64,000 nucleotides of DNA from Fulvia fulva (taxonomy: Eukaryota > Ascomycota > Dothideomycetes > Mycosphaerellales > Mycosphaerellaceae): contig NC_063019.1 of assembly GCF_020509005.1 (NCBI RefSeq), positions 3,906,001 to 3,970,000 on the forward strand, read 5' to 3'. Positions 1 to 12,277 of this stretch are shown here, piece by piece. Every line of letters begins with the position of its first letter. Position 1 is the first letter of the stretch. The notes below the pieces were generated by a model. That model was not told where the DNA came from, did no database searches, and worked only from the letters and a program-made list of their open reading frames with translations. Made by a program: the position numbers and the translations under genes.

Positions 1-1220
1 AGCTTAGGATCCTCGGACTATAGGTGGACCCGGCGCTACGGTAGAGGAAGTACGTATAGGCAATATTACGGAAAGCTAAACAGAATATAGCATTATACTA
101 GAGGCTTACTACGTCTATATAGGGGGCGGACTTCCGGTAGTCACGACTTCTATATACGGCTATTATACGGCCAGTCCTTACCTATAGTAGCTAAGTGTAG
201 TCCTTAGGCGAGAGGGCCTGCCTATCGAAGGGACTCGTCGCGCCGCTAGCGAAGATCCAAAACTAATGCCTAAGGAAGGTCACCGGGGTATATAAGTCGA
301 TACTAACGAGGATACTTAAGTACGAGACCGCTATACCGCCGATCGACCTATATATCTAGGGACTACGGACCTCCTACTTAGGCAAGTCGGTATAGTACCT
401 AGTATAGAAGGTCATCGCTAGTACAGTCGTAAGGGCCCGCGAATTAGTACTAGCGTATAGGGGCATTCGACCCGGAAACGAGCCGAACTACCGGGTAAGG
501 GACGAATAGCTAGTAACATAATAGGAAGGTAAGAAATCGTTTATAGAGCAACTATAGAAAGAGAGGTAGAACAACTAGGTTGTAGGGTATAGTGGACGCC
601 CTTAGCTAGCGGGACAACCTAAGGAATAGTTAGCTACAAAATCCGCGGTTAAGCACCCCCCGAAGCTTATCTACTACCGCCTTACGAGGGTATAGAGTAG
701 TATAGCAACCTAACTACGAAGCGAACACATCGGCCTCTAGGGGTACCTATTATAGAGGAAGGTTCTAGGATACACGAATACTAGCTACCCCTACGGCTAT
801 CGCTCCTAGAACGTACGGTACGTACTCCTCGTCTATCCGAGGTAGTCGCTAGGAAGGGGGGAGTAGATAGCAAAGGCGAGGAACCGGACGATTAGGGCAC
901 TTCTTAACAACGCTAAGGACCTACGGCGCATTACGAACTAGATACTAGAGAAGGGCTAGGTAGAACAGTACCGCCTAGTAGGAATAGTATAGGAAGAGAG
1001 GACACGACGTAGCGCGACGAGACCGGCTAGGAGCGGGGGCTAACGGGGTAGTGACATAGACTACGTACGTTTAGAGGGAAAGCTAAACTAGATAAGGAGT
1101 CGTCGGGGGCGGGAAGGGTTTTTACCTATTCGGGTTTCCCTTTATACATAACAATAGATATATACCTATATAGGCCGGATAGGGTCCTAGAATAGGGGAA
1201 TGACAAATCTATCTATCTAT
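1..1220 (+). mobile_element. LINE A: 3' end of a Tad1/I-like non-LTR retrotransposon, RIP-mutated
   Basis: Reading frame 3 from position 3 gives, through many TAG/TAA stops, the C-terminal half of a LINE ORF2. It opens with the post-RT stretch LRILGL.VDPALR, continues with RPVLTYSS, and ends with the cysteine-rich tail region (TRV.SSIAT.LRSEHIGL, YPYGYRS). The expected cysteines read as tyrosine, as TGC-to-TAC RIP changes would produce. The frame ends near 1070. The 3' untranslated part resembles the end of the minus-strand LINE at 10.74 kb and closes with an AAATCTATCTATCTAT tail at 1205-1220. Fot1 sequence resumes directly after the tail, so this LINE inserted into the N-terminal part of a Fot1 transposase. 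The 5' part lies left of the window. Family assignment rests on motif recognition only. Confidence 0.75.
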
Positions 1221-1531
1221 ATACTCGAGCTAGATCTTAGAGGTTTCCTACTATTAAAGGCTAGTATACGAGTAATTGCCGATTTATTACTATAAGAGAA
1301 GGGTCTTAAGCCCGCTAGTCTTAATTAGATAGACAGGTTTATTAGGCGGTATTATAAGCTAAAGGTTTGTATAATACGTAGATACGATCGTTAGCGAGCC
1401 TAAATAGAAGATCTAGATGTTATTAAGAGGTAGTTCTTACTTATACGTAATATAAAGGAGAAGTATAGCATCCTTAACTAGGACACCTATAACTTCGACG
1501 AGATAGGGTTTATAATAGGTGTCATTACGTC
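1221..1531 (+). pseudogene. Fot1/pogo-type DDE transposase A, N-terminal part
   Basis: The frame starting at 1221 reads I L E L D L R G F and then runs through stops to RYDR.RA, DVIKR.FLLIRNI and the diagnostic YNFDEIGFIIGVIT. These match the helix-turn-helix region and the start of the DDE domain of Fot1/Tigger-like transposases (usually NFDETGF.MG). Tryptophan and glutamine positions are now stops, as expected for RIP. The frame is cut at 1531 by the Gypsy element and resumes at 7810 in phase once the element and one ACGTC copy are removed. Confidence 0.8.
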
Positions 1532-2042
1532 TATTATAGTCTCCCTATAGAGTGTATAGAAGGTAGGGACAGAAGAGCCTTAGAGTACTTAGAATTTATT
1601 AAGAAGTAAAAGTCTAGCTTAGTATATAAGCGCTAAGAATTATATACCCCGTAATATTTACTACGAGACCTAGCCCTCTAAATTTACTACTCTACTAACC
1701 CTTAATAGATTTACTTCGGCTCGTAACTCGCGGCACTCCCGCGAGTACCCGCGACTACGCTAGACCCTAGAAGAAGTACGTAGAAGACTCGGAACGTAGG
1801 GTAGGTTAGAATAAGGTTTTAAGCAAAGCTACTAAGCGCGGCTTCGTACGGGTTAGCCCTATTAATACGGGGACACGTACTCGCGAGGGTCGCGTATAAG
1901 TATCTAGCCTTCCCTAGGCCTCTCTTACTTTCTTCGTCTTTCGTTTTATATAGTAATTATACCGTACCGTTTATATCTATACTTCGTACCTATATTCTCG
2001 CTTTTACTCTTATATCTCGTAGGCTAGGCTCTCGCCCTAATA
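1532..2042 (+). repeat. Gypsy-1 5' LTR
   Basis: The 511-bp copy begins TATTATAGTCTCCC and ends CGCCCTAATA. It matches 7294-7804 almost throughout, with scattered differences such as ATTT versus GTC near 1590. ACGTC directly precedes it. The primer-binding site should start at about 2043 (TTACAAAAGAC), but I cannot assign a tRNA. Confidence 0.92.
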
Positions 2043-2059
2043 TTACAAAAGACTAATAA

Positions 2060-5000
2060 ACCGTTAACTACTCGAGTCATCCTTATAGGTAACTACGCTA
2101 CCGATAGAGGTGTTAACCTCAATAACTAAGACACTCTATTCCACTTTAGTAAGTAGGCTAATATCCTCTTCTCGAACGCCGCTACCTTCGGTGCCTAGGC
2201 AAACGCTAACCCCGATACCGCCTACGCTCTTATTAACCGTACCGTCTCCTCTTTCCGCGAGACCGCCTAGTAGGTCGAGTAAGTAAACAACTAAGTAATA
2301 TACCTTTAAGGTATTATAAATACCTTCTAGAACCTCGTACCGTACGCCGACGATAACCGCCGCTAGTACTTCTCTAAGAAGGTTAACGACCTAGACGAGT
2401 TCGACGGTAATAAGAGTAAGTTCGAGGCATTTAAGACATAGCTTACTATTAAGCTATTAGCTAATACCGACTACTTTCCGTAAGAGAAGGACAAGGTTAC
2501 GTACGTCTTCTCCCTCCTTCGGGGAGACGCTACGGCTTAGGTATAATACTATATCGATAACGCTACGTAGACTATCGGCTACCCGGACGTCCTTACCTTA
2601 ATATAGGACCTCCGTACTACCTTTAGTAATCTAGACCGTAGAGCTACCGCCTAGAACGCTATCTATAACCTCCTCTAGAAGAACAAGAGCTTCGCCGAGT
2701 ACCTCGCGGCCTTTAACCGCGATATCGGGTTTACCGGCTATAACGAAGAGACTAAGAAGAGTACTCTCCGCCGTGGCTTATTAGTAGAGCTTCTTCGAGC
2801 CCTCGAGGATAAGGACGTCGGTACTATAAGCTTCCGTAAGCTCGTCGAGACCTACTAGCGCCTCGACTCTAATATAAAATATACCGCCTCTCTCCTCGCT
2901 TCCCGTTCTTAAGGTCGTTAGCCTCGTAGTCCCGGAAGCTACTTCGCTACTCTACTAGGCGCCGCCGCTCCTACGGCTCTCCCTCCCGTCTCTATAGGTA
3001 ATACTATAGATCTTAGCGCTAGTACCGCCGTCCCTCGAGTCTAGGGCCTCGTTAACGGTAAGCTTACTCCTAAAGAGAAGCTTCGCCGTCGCTAGGCCGG
3101 ACTCTATACCTACTACGGCGGTCTAGGCTATATCGTAGTTAACTATCCGTAGCTCGCTACCCGTAACGCCCGTAACCCGGTTCGTAGCGCTATCGGCGCT
3201 ATCGAGCCTACTCCTACTACTCCCGTTAAGTAGGAAAAAGCCTAGGTCTTCCTTATCGACGCGATAAAGACTAAGAATAACGTTTACCGAAAGTGAAGAG
3301 AGGGAAGAAGTTGAGGATTAATATAGTATAGCTAGACCTATACGACGAGACGGGTAAGGACTACGCTTATAAACCGTTCGTTACGAATATAAATATCGGC
3401 TTAAAGAAACTCTCTTCTTCTAATCTTACTCTTATAGATACTAGCGTACTAGGCGAGTCTTTTATAGACTATAAACTCGCGACCTCTCTTAACCTCGAAC
3501 CCTAGGAACTAAAGTACCCTCGTACCCTTAAACTCTTTAACGGTACGGAGACTACTACTAGTAAGATTACTTATATTATATATACGTTAATCACTCTCGG
3601 AGGCAAGCGTATACCGATTACTAGCTTCCTTACGTCCCTACCGTATTATAAGTTTATCCTCGGCCTCCCCTAGTTTAGACGATACTAACCTATTATCAAC
3701 TAGACTTCCCTTACTATTAGCTTCCCTCTAGAAGCTCCTCTAGTACCTCCGCCTTCTCCGCCGCCTTAGCGCGGTCCTAAGTATACTAAGATCTTCTAGG
3801 TAAACGCTACTACCCTTACTACTACTACTAAGTAGCCTAAAGCTTAAGTCTTCGCCGCCTCTCTCCGCGATATCGATATCGCCCTCGAGAAGCTCGATAA
3901 GAAGCGTATACCTACCGACCCTACTACGAAGGTCCCTCCTTAGGCACACTATATCCTCTACGTATTCGATACTAAAGCCGTAGACGAGCTGCCTCCTTAT
4001 CGCCCTTACGACTATAAGATTAAGCTAGAAGAAGGTATAGAGATACCGTTCGGACCGCTATATTCTATATCCCGAGAAGAGCTTATCGTCCTTAAGAGAT
4101 ACCTCGAAGAGAACCTAAAGAAGGGGTTTATTCGAGCGAGCCGTTCTAGCGCTAGTAGTCCCGTTATGTTCGTTAAGAAGCCCGGCGGTAGCCTACGCTT
4201 CTACGTAGACTACCGAGGCTTAAACGCTATTATAAAGAAGAACCGCTACCTAATACTATTGATTTAGGAGACGCTCGAGCGCCTCTCTAAGGCTAAGTAC
4301 TTCACTAAGCTCGATGTTATCGCTACGTTCAACAAGTTACGAATAGTAGAAGGATACGAGTATCTTATAGCCTTCCGTACTTACTACGGGCTATTCGAGT
4401 CGCTCGTTATACCCTTCGGCGTTTATAACGGGCCTAGTACCTTCTAGAACTTTATTAACGATATCCTTTAGGAGTTCCTCGATCAGTTCTACACTACCTA
4501 TATCGACGACATCCTAGTCTATAGCGAGACTAAGGATGAGCACCGCGAGTACGTCTATAAGGTCCTTTAGAAGCTCGTAGATGCCGGCTTATAGCTCGAT
4601 ATCGATAAGTACGAATTTAAGAAGACCGAAGTCAAGTTCCTTAGTTTAATTATTACCGTAGACGGCATTAAGATAGACTAAGAGAAGGTCGACGCTATCG
4701 TCGAATAGGATACTCCTACGAACGTTAAGGAGGTCTAGGGTTTCCTAGGCTTTACTAACTTCTACCGCCGCTTTATCTATATATTCTCGGGCGTAGTACG
4801 CCCTTTAACGAAGCTTACGCGTAAGGGTAAGAAGTTTGCCTAGACCGACAAATACTAGGAGGCTTTTGACTTGCTTAAAGCGAAGTTTATTAAGAACCCG
4901 CTTCTATAGTACTTCGATTTCGAACTAGAGACCCGTATAGAGACTAACGTATCCGACGGCGTAGTAGGCGGTGTCCTACTATAACGCCGCTCGCCTAAAT

Positions 5001-7262
5001 CTCCCTAGTTACCTATCGCCTTCCTCTCTAAGAAGATGACCGCTACGGAGTATAACTACGAGATCTACGATAAGGAGCTTCTCGCTATCGTTAAAGCTTT
5101 TAAAGAGTAGCGCCCCGAGCTCGAAGGCTCTACTATACCCGTCTAAGTAAGCTCCGACTACAAGAACCTCGTCTACTTTATAAAGAGTAAGCTACTTAAT
5201 CGTCGCTAGGCCCGCTAGAGCGGGTTCCTCTCCCGGTTCAACTTTATAATCTCGTATACGCCCGGTAAGGCTAACTCGATAGCCGACGCCCTTACCCGCC
5301 GCCCTAGTAACTCTCTAGTTATTCGAAGAGGGGGCTAGTAAATCGTAGAGTAACAAGTTATTAAAGAGTATAACCTCTCTTCCGAGCTTCGAGAGTACCT
5401 ATCGAACGGCTAGCCTACGCTCGCCGCTTCCTTTACTACTCTCGTGCTCGCTCCTACCTACCTTAACGAGAGTGACAATAAATCCGAGCCTAAAGAATAC
5501 GCCTCGGACGCTAAGGACTTGAACGATAATAAAGAGGGCTTAGTAACGACCGAAGGCTTATCCGAATTAGACTTTAATAGGTTTAATAATAAGGAGTAAC
5601 CTAAAGGTATTATAGTACGAGTATAAATAGCGTACGATACCGACCTAGTCGCCTTAGAGTTAGTTTAGGCCCTTAAATCTAGCGCGAGGACATTCCCGGG
5701 CTTCTCGCTATCTAAGTACGAGCTCTAGGAAGGTATCGTCTACTTCCGTAAGAAGCTTTACGTACTATAGCCTAAAGGCTCTAATATCCGAGCTAAGATT
5801 CTTTAAATCGTCTACGACTCCGCTTCTAGGGGTTACCTAGGCGTAGCTAAGACCTATAAGCTCCTCGCTAGGTATTACTAGTAGCCGTATTCCTAGAAGG
5901 ACGTCCGCCGCTACGTACTAAACTACGCTACTTACCGAAGAGCTAAAGCTAACCGCTACCGCCCCTACGGTCTCTTATACCCTCTCCCGGCTCCTAATCG
6001 TCCGTAGAAGTACATTACTATAGACTTTATTACCGATCTTCCTTACGGTAAGACCTTTAGCGGCGTAAAGGCAAAGGCCCTTCTAGTAATCGTAGACCGT
6101 TACTCTAAGGACCGGTATATAATCCCGTACTAGAGTATGACCGTAAAGGAGACTACTCGCTTATTCTACGAATTCGTCTAGCGCTTTTAAAGCCTCCCGG
6201 ATAGCATCACCTCTAATAGAGGCTCCTAGTTCATCTCGTACTTCTAGAAGCGTCTATATACTATCCTAGGTATTAAGTATAACCTCTCGACTAGTTTTTA
6301 GCTATAGACCGACGGCTAGACCGAAATTACGAACGCTATCCTCGAGTAGGTCCTTCGTTACTTCGTCGACTACTACTAAAAGGATTGGCCTTAGTATATC
6401 CCTACGGTAGAGTTCGCTACTCGTAACTAGGACTCGGAGACTACTAGCTACTCTCCCTTCTATACTACGAGAGGTTACTACCCTCGTATAGGTATAGAAC
6501 TAGAAGAGCCTCTCCCGCCTACCGAAGACGTAAACGAGTAAGTAGTAGACGAGTTCGCTACTATACTCTTATAGATCTATAAAGAAGTCTACGACGAGAT
6601 AGTGTACGTATAAGTAATCTACGAGGATTAAGCTAATCGTCGTCGCTAGCTAGCTCCCGACTACTAAGTAGGCGATATAGTCTACCTTAACTCTAAGAAC
6701 ATTAAGACGGACCGCCCCTCTAAGAAGCTGAGCTAGAAGAACCTAGGTCCTTTTAAGATTACCGAGCGTATTAGTTTATACGCCTACCGTCTAGCTCTTC
6801 CTACGAACATAAAGATCTACGACGTCTTCTATCCCGTACGCCTTCGGCCGTCGGCTAAGGACCTATTCCCGAACTAAAATTAAGACATACTAGGTCCTCC
6901 CGATAAAGTAGAAGTCGACGAGCCTATTAACCTACCTTCTAACGACTATACCGTCCGTAAGATCCGGGGAATCCGCGTAGAGCCTAACGATATTAAAGGG
7001 CTACCGCCGATTAAGTATAAAGTCGAATAGTAAGGTTATCCTAAGTAGGATACCTTATAGAAACCTATCTAATATATTATCTTTGATCGTTAAGTAATCG
7101 AAGAATACTACGCCCGCGTAGATAGCCTAGAGGTTAATATCCGTAGGCTTTTCGAATCTAAGCTCTTCGACGGGGCTTACTAATAGTATATCAACTATAA
7201 TATTAGGCCTAGGCCTAGTACTAAAGCTAAATATCCTCGATATATAGAACTACTACGGCTTC
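2060..7262 (+). pseudogene. Gypsy-1 gag-pol remnant (gag, protease, RT, RNase H, integrase, chromodomain)
   Basis: The translated interior follows Ty3/Gypsy order. Gag covers roughly 2090-3260. The protease end reads GLP.FRRY near 3660. RT begins at about 3980 ([17 protein letters not shown]), includes [18 protein letters not shown] near 4160, and has the catalytic motif YIDDILVYS near 4500. RNase H contains [17 protein letters not shown] near 5050. Integrase holds DFITDLPYGKTF near 6025, SNRGSQF near 6215 (an aspartate is expected where N stands) and TEITNAILEQ near 6320. A C-terminal chromodomain-like block (DYTVRKIRGIRVEP, IKYKVE.QGYP position) covers about 6940-7080. Stops interrupt every domain, nearly all TAG or TAA at glutamine or tryptophan positions, so this is a RIP-killed gene. 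Confidence 0.88.
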
Positions 7263-7293
7263 GTAGGAACTTAGCTTTGTTCGGGGGGGCTAC

Positions 7294-7804
7294 TATTATA
7301 GTCTCCCTATAGAGTATATAGAAGGTAGGGACAGAAGAGCCTTAGAGTGCTTAGAAGTCGTTAAGAAGTAAAAGTCTAGCTTAGTATATAAGCGCTAAGA
7401 ATTATATACCCCGTAATATTTACTACGGGACCTAGCCCTCTAAATTCACTACTCTACTAACCCTTAATAGATTTACTTCGGCTCGTAACTCGCGGCACTC
7501 CCGCGAGTACCCGCGACTACGCTAGACCCTAGAAGAAGCACGTAGAAGACTCGGAACGTAGGGCAGGTTAGAATAAGGTTTTAAGTAAAGCTACTAAGCG
7601 CGGCTTCGTACGGGTTAGCCCTATTAATACGGGGACACGTAGTCGCGAGGGTCGCGTATAAGTATCTAGCCTTCCCTAGGCCTCTCTTACTTTCTTCGTC
7701 TTTCGTTTTATATAGTAATTATACCGTACCCTTTATATCTATACTTTGTACCTACATTCTCGCTTTTACTCTTATATCTCGTAGGCTAGGCTCTCGCCCT
7801 AATA
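7294..7804 (+). repeat. Gypsy-1 3' LTR
   Basis: This 511-bp direct copy of 1532-2042 starts TATTATAGTCTCCC and ends CGCCCTAATA. ACGTC follows at 7805-7809, identical to the bases before the 5' LTR. Confidence 0.92.
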
Positions 7805-8340
7805 ACGTCTTAGAGCGTCGTTACGGGTTTAGAAAGGCGTAGTAGAAAGAGGAAGGTCGTTTAATAGGGCAATAGAGAGGGAGTAGAGAGATAGCGTATT
7901 AGATAGCTCTTATACGAAGCGAGATTAGTAAGCTACGTAAGTCTAACAAGGCCCTTATATAGCGGAAAGCAAGAAAGCGTAAGTATATTCAGTCTAGAGG
8001 GTCTCTAACCTTCGATAAGGCGTCGTAATTAATATCTCTAGAGGATACTAGGAGGTAGGAAGTAAGTAGAGAGTCGCTAGATAGTGTTCGGCTAGTACTT
8101 AGGCTACGACGCTATAAGCGATATAGCGAGTCGGGGTATAACGTACGTACCTATTAAGTAGACTCGCTAGATAGCGAAGAATCTAAAGAGGAATTGTCCT
8201 CCTAGTAACGATTCTATAGGATGTCGTCGTATTAAGATACCGTCGTAATTAAAGTAGAAGTAGTATAGTTCTTAGTAAAAGTAGCCCGCTTAGTAGTATA
8301 GCCCGCTCGGTAGTATAGCCCGCTCGGTAGTAAAGTACGT
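7805..8340 (+). pseudogene. Fot1/pogo-type transposase A, C-terminal part with internal deletion
   Basis: From 7810 the transposase frame continues as SVVTGLERRSRKRKVV and then GNRE. It then jumps at about 7880 to REIAY.IALIRSEISKLRKSN and SRGSLTFDKAS, the usual coiled-coil C-terminus. The whole central DDE segment is missing. The inverted copy at 18.84-19.96 kb still has the C-terminal part of that segment, so at least about 680 bp were deleted here. Homology with that copy ends near AAAGTACGTTA at about 8340. Confidence 0.78.
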
Positions 8341-10738
8341 TATAAGTAATTTAGCGAGATTTGCGAAAAGGAGAAGAAGAAGGTATAGGATACTAAAGCT
8401 AAGAACTAGGCTCTATAGGAGGTTAACGATCTAAAGACTCGACTCTAAGCTACTAAAGACACTATATAGATCAGAGGTAAGGGCCGCTCTAGTCGCCGAC
8501 CCTCCTATTCACCTCCGCGCGAGACTTTACTCGAGTAGCTAATACGTAAGTATCGTAAAGCTACTAGTAGAGGCGGCGGCGGAGGCGGTAGTAACGATAA
8601 TAATGACGGTAATAGTAATAACGACCGAGGACGTAATAGAAACTGTCTACGACCTAATAATAACAACGGTCGCGACTCTCGAGCGCGTAATACCCGTATA
8701 TAGACTCCCCTAACCGAACTTTTAGAACGCCTATTTACTATTAACCGTACTCTAATATACGGTATCGAGGTTAGTAAGGGCGTACCTAACCCGAAGTACT
8801 TTAAGAACGATAACGACCCTAACTTCGATAGTTAGTATAGTAGCGTACTTCTTAAGCTAACTATAACTACTTTCCGCTCCGAGGTAGACGGCCTACGTTT
8901 TATATATAGATAGACATAGGGTGACCCTTAGAGAAGTATTAAGCCGAGGATCCCCGTACCTAGACAACAATTATTTAACGAGTTTTAGACTAGTAAAGAA
9001 CTACTAGATTAGATAACGCGCTAGTACGGCACCCGTAACGAAGGAACTAAGGCTATAGTTAATATCGCTACCTATAAGTAGGAGTAGGGCGAGACCTTTA
9101 TTACCTTCTATACTCGCTACTCGAAGCTACGTACTTAGATAGAGTAGACCGACGAGACTAAGCTAATGCTATTTCGTAACCGCCTAAACCGTAAGTACTT
9201 TATTAAGACTTTCGGCGATAGGGAAGTAGATAGACGCTTATACGATATATAGGATATTATTAAGGAATATACGGTATTAGATAAGAGCTTCTACGAGACG
9301 GACCGACTATATCTATAGAAGGAGCGCCTACGTAGTAACCCTAATTCGAACAATAACGGTATATAGGGCGGTAGTAATACCGTAGGCGCCGTAGCTACTA
9401 GTACGACCGCTATAACCGTCTAGCGACTACTATAATACGTAGGTATAAAGAAGAAGAAGGACCTACCGGTTTACTTATAGAACCTACCTTTATTAAACCG
9501 TAAGTAGCGGGAGGACCTTAAGAAGTAGGGTAAGTACTACCGCTACCGTATAGACTCGTACGTATTAACGAACCCCGGATACCCGATATATAGTTACGAC
9601 GGCGACTACCGCCCTCTACGCCTACGAAATAACGCGAACGCTAATCGAAACCTTAGCTCCCTTACTACCGACCTATAGTAATAGGGAAATAGTACGACCG
9701 CTACCTAAGCGTAGTAGATAGCGGTTAGTGACCGAACTTTCTAAGACAGAAAGAGTATAAGATTAAGAGATATATAATATAAGAGACGGACTATAGTAAG
9801 GAGCTTAAGATATCGGCATATATACTAGATAAACAATAACTAGCTATACACCCTCATATAGTATTACCCGTAATAATACAATATAAAAAGGCTCGCGGCC
9901 TTATAGATTCTACCTCTACCTCTCTCTTTCTTAATTAGAAATTTATACGTAAATATATAACTCCCTTTATCCCTTTAACAAAGAACAGACGATTAATACT
10001 AGGAGATAGATCGGCTATAGCGCGTTAGATTATATATATAGCCCTTATAGACGTAGTTATCGGCGGTTATTACGAGTAAATACTATACTATATTACCGAC
10101 CTCGAATACGATATCGTCTTTAGATTACCGTAGCTCTCCGCGTATAACCTAAACATCTTCTAGGAAACTAGCGAGGTAGCGTTTAGATCTAACTACTGCT
10201 TCGGTTACTATCTATATAATAAGATATCGACAATAGTACAATCTCTAAACTATATCGGTAGAACCTAGTAAACGGAATATAGACTAAAGCCCTTTACTAG
10301 CGAATTAGTAGGATTTATAGCCGGAGGGGCGGAGCTAAATATGTCCGCTCTAGAGGTAGATAAAGAGGTAGATTACTAGGAAGTCTCGTAGCGCGTATAG
10401 GAGATGTACGTATACCGGCCTAGGGCCGAGTACTTCTATATTATACCTACGGGGCGCGAGGATAACGATAATAACGATAATAGCCTTAAACTAAGCGCGA
10501 TAGTAGCTAATAACCTAGATTAGTTCTTAAATAAGCAGTTTAACTACAACCCTAAAGAGAAGCTCCCGCCTATATACTACGACATTATAGATACTTTCTT
10601 AGTAAAGAACTATAAGAGACTCCTACCTTACCGACTAGGTATCGACTACGAGATTTATATTAACCCCGGTAGACCTTAAGAACCGCTATATCGAAAGCTA
10701 TACGGACTAGCCGAGAAGGAGAATAAAGCCGTTAAGAA
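8341..10738 (+). mobile_element. Gypsy-2: gag-protease-RT start remnant of a second Gypsy-type element, RIP-mutated
   Basis: A single frame with many RIP-type stops encodes a charged coiled N-terminus (EICEKEKKKV), a Gly/Asn-rich linker near 8570-8690, and a retroviral-type gag core (PKYFKNDNDPNFDS, ETFITFYTRYSKLRTQIEQ, KLMLFRNRLNRKYF). A zinc-knuckle region near 9530 has tyrosines in place of cysteines. Further on come a protease-like LIDSTSTSLFLNQKFIRKY near 9900 and the pre-RT stretch LPYRLGIDYEI...LYGLAEKE near 10630-10720. The RT body is absent because LINE C begins at 10739. No LTR was found for this element. It abuts the Fot1 C-terminus without a visible boundary repeat. Confidence 0.68.
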
Positions 10739-12277
10739 ATAGATAGATAGATAGATATTTCATTAAGCTGTTGTAGTGCCCTTTGGCCTATGTAGCTATG
10801 CTATCTTGTTTTCGTATATATAGAGGGGAAACCGTATTAGTAAAAACCCCTCCTCCTTCCCGCCTGTCTTTTCCTCCTAGTTGTTGTCTTAATTTTCCCT
10901 TATTAGGGGTACGCTAGTGTTATAGGCCTGCCCTAATAACTACCCTATCTGCCACCCCCTAGCTTCCGCCTCTTGTCTATCTACTCCTCCGTCTCGCTAG
11001 CGAGGCTAAGCTACTAGAGGTATCCCTACTGTAGTATCTACCGAGAGATTCGGCGAATGTTACCTTTGTCCCTAATGATTAACTTATAGTCTCTCCTTCC
11101 CGCTTAGTGCCTCTAATTTCCCCTACCTCTCGCCGCGCATCGTAGTAGTATATGTTCTGGGTTTTACGATAGGTAGCTACACTAGTAGGCTGGGCTATAG
11201 ATGTCTAGTACGCGTCTTCTAAACAGGTAGGCCCTTAACCTAATATGTTCGGACCTGATTTGGATCGCTATGCTTACCTCGGCCCTTGTTAGGTCCCTAT
11301 ATAGCTAGTTATTGTGTCTCTAGAAGGCTCGGAGCGCTATCGGGCCTATTGTCTTAGGGGGCTTCTTTTTCTAGTCCTGCTCCTATAGGTAGCTCGCTAT
11401 CTATTCCGCTAGACTTTAGGTCTTAGCCTTGCTCCCGCCGGCCTAGCGAGTCCTACGCTCCTCCTCTTTTCGTGCTAGCCATTCGGTGCTTGTCTATATA
11501 GCCGCAAAGGTAGTAAGGTCATCCTCTTTTTGGCTTGTCCTATGTCCGGCCCCTCTCCGGTAGTGGCTTTCTATCTTATTCTTTGCCTCCTAGATCGTAG
11601 TTTGTACTAGGTAACCTGTCGTCCTTACCGCGTATTAAATTCTTATTCCCCGGATATACTAGCCGATTAGTAGTGTTCCTGTCTCTATTTCTACCGTGCT
11701 TATTAACGTTGTCTTATATACGCCTAGTACCCTACGTAGGTTGCCTACCTATGTCCTGTTTAGGGGTTGCTCTATCCGTTTCGGGATCGGCTTGCCTACG
11801 CCTCCTATTCCCCAAATCTATGCCCCGTATAGCATAGCTAGTCTAACGATCGCCTTATATATTACTCTTGCCTTGTCGAATGTTGCTCCCTATATAGATG
11901 CCGTAAGTCTCTTTATCGAGGCTTCGTTAACTTATACTCGACTCTAGGCTTTCTTAACCTATACATTCTAGCTTAGCTTCGGGTCGAGCTAGATCCCTAG
12001 TACTCGTAGCTCCGCTAATAGCTTTGTCTCGTAGCCTTAGATTCTTACCGCCGCCTTTATATTATAGTGTGTTCTCGCTTTACTAAAGTATATAAGTTGG
12101 TACTTTTTAGGGGCGAACTGGGCACTATGCTTCTTTGCCTACTCCTCGCATTTCTTGTGCCTATCTTCGAGGAGGCGACAGTTCTCTTCTGTCGAGTCTG
12201 ACTAGGCTAGGATGTTTATGTCGTCTACGAACCCCGATACTAAGGTTTGCGGAGAGGTGAGTAGGGGGATTAGATCA
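10739..12277 (-). mobile_element. LINE C, 3' part (RT C-terminus and tail), RIP-mutated
   Basis: Read on the minus strand, this is homologous to the LINE at 19.96-24.17 kb. For example, 12060-12240 parallels 20640-20815, including the RT catalytic block whose minus-strand translation is GFVDD. The 3' end at the left edge carries a (TATC)n tail at 10741-10758, like LINE A. Both CpA and TpG are strongly depleted compared with LINE B, but less than in the Gypsy elements. The Copia element interrupts the RT at 12278; the rest continues at 17008. No intact ORF remains. Confidence 0.78.
12273..12277. repeat. Target-site duplication GATCA (left) of the Copia element
   Basis: GATCA directly precedes the left LTR and recurs directly after the right LTR at 17008-17012. 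Confidence 0.9.

Larger units (their letters stand above)
1532..7804 (+). mobile_element. Gypsy-1: complete Ty3/Gypsy chromovirus LTR retrotransposon, RIP-inactivated
   Basis: Two 511-bp direct LTRs (1532-2042 and 7294-7804) bound a gag-pol interior. The 5-bp target duplication ACGTC lies at 1527-1531 and 7805-7809. Removing the element and one ACGTC restores the Fot1 transposase frame, which proves the insertion boundary. LTR termini read TA...TA where TG...CA is usual, as expected when RIP hits CpA and TpG. A G-run ending in GGGGGGGCTAC just before the 3' LTR is the polypurine tract. The LTR copies differ at only a few visible positions, so insertion was fairly recent relative to RIP or both copies were mutated together. 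All frames contain many stops, so it cannot be autonomous. Confidence 0.93.

Noticed and set aside
11696..11947. 83-codon plus-strand ORF
   Set aside because: It lies antisense within the RIP-mutated LINE C and is a chance frame.
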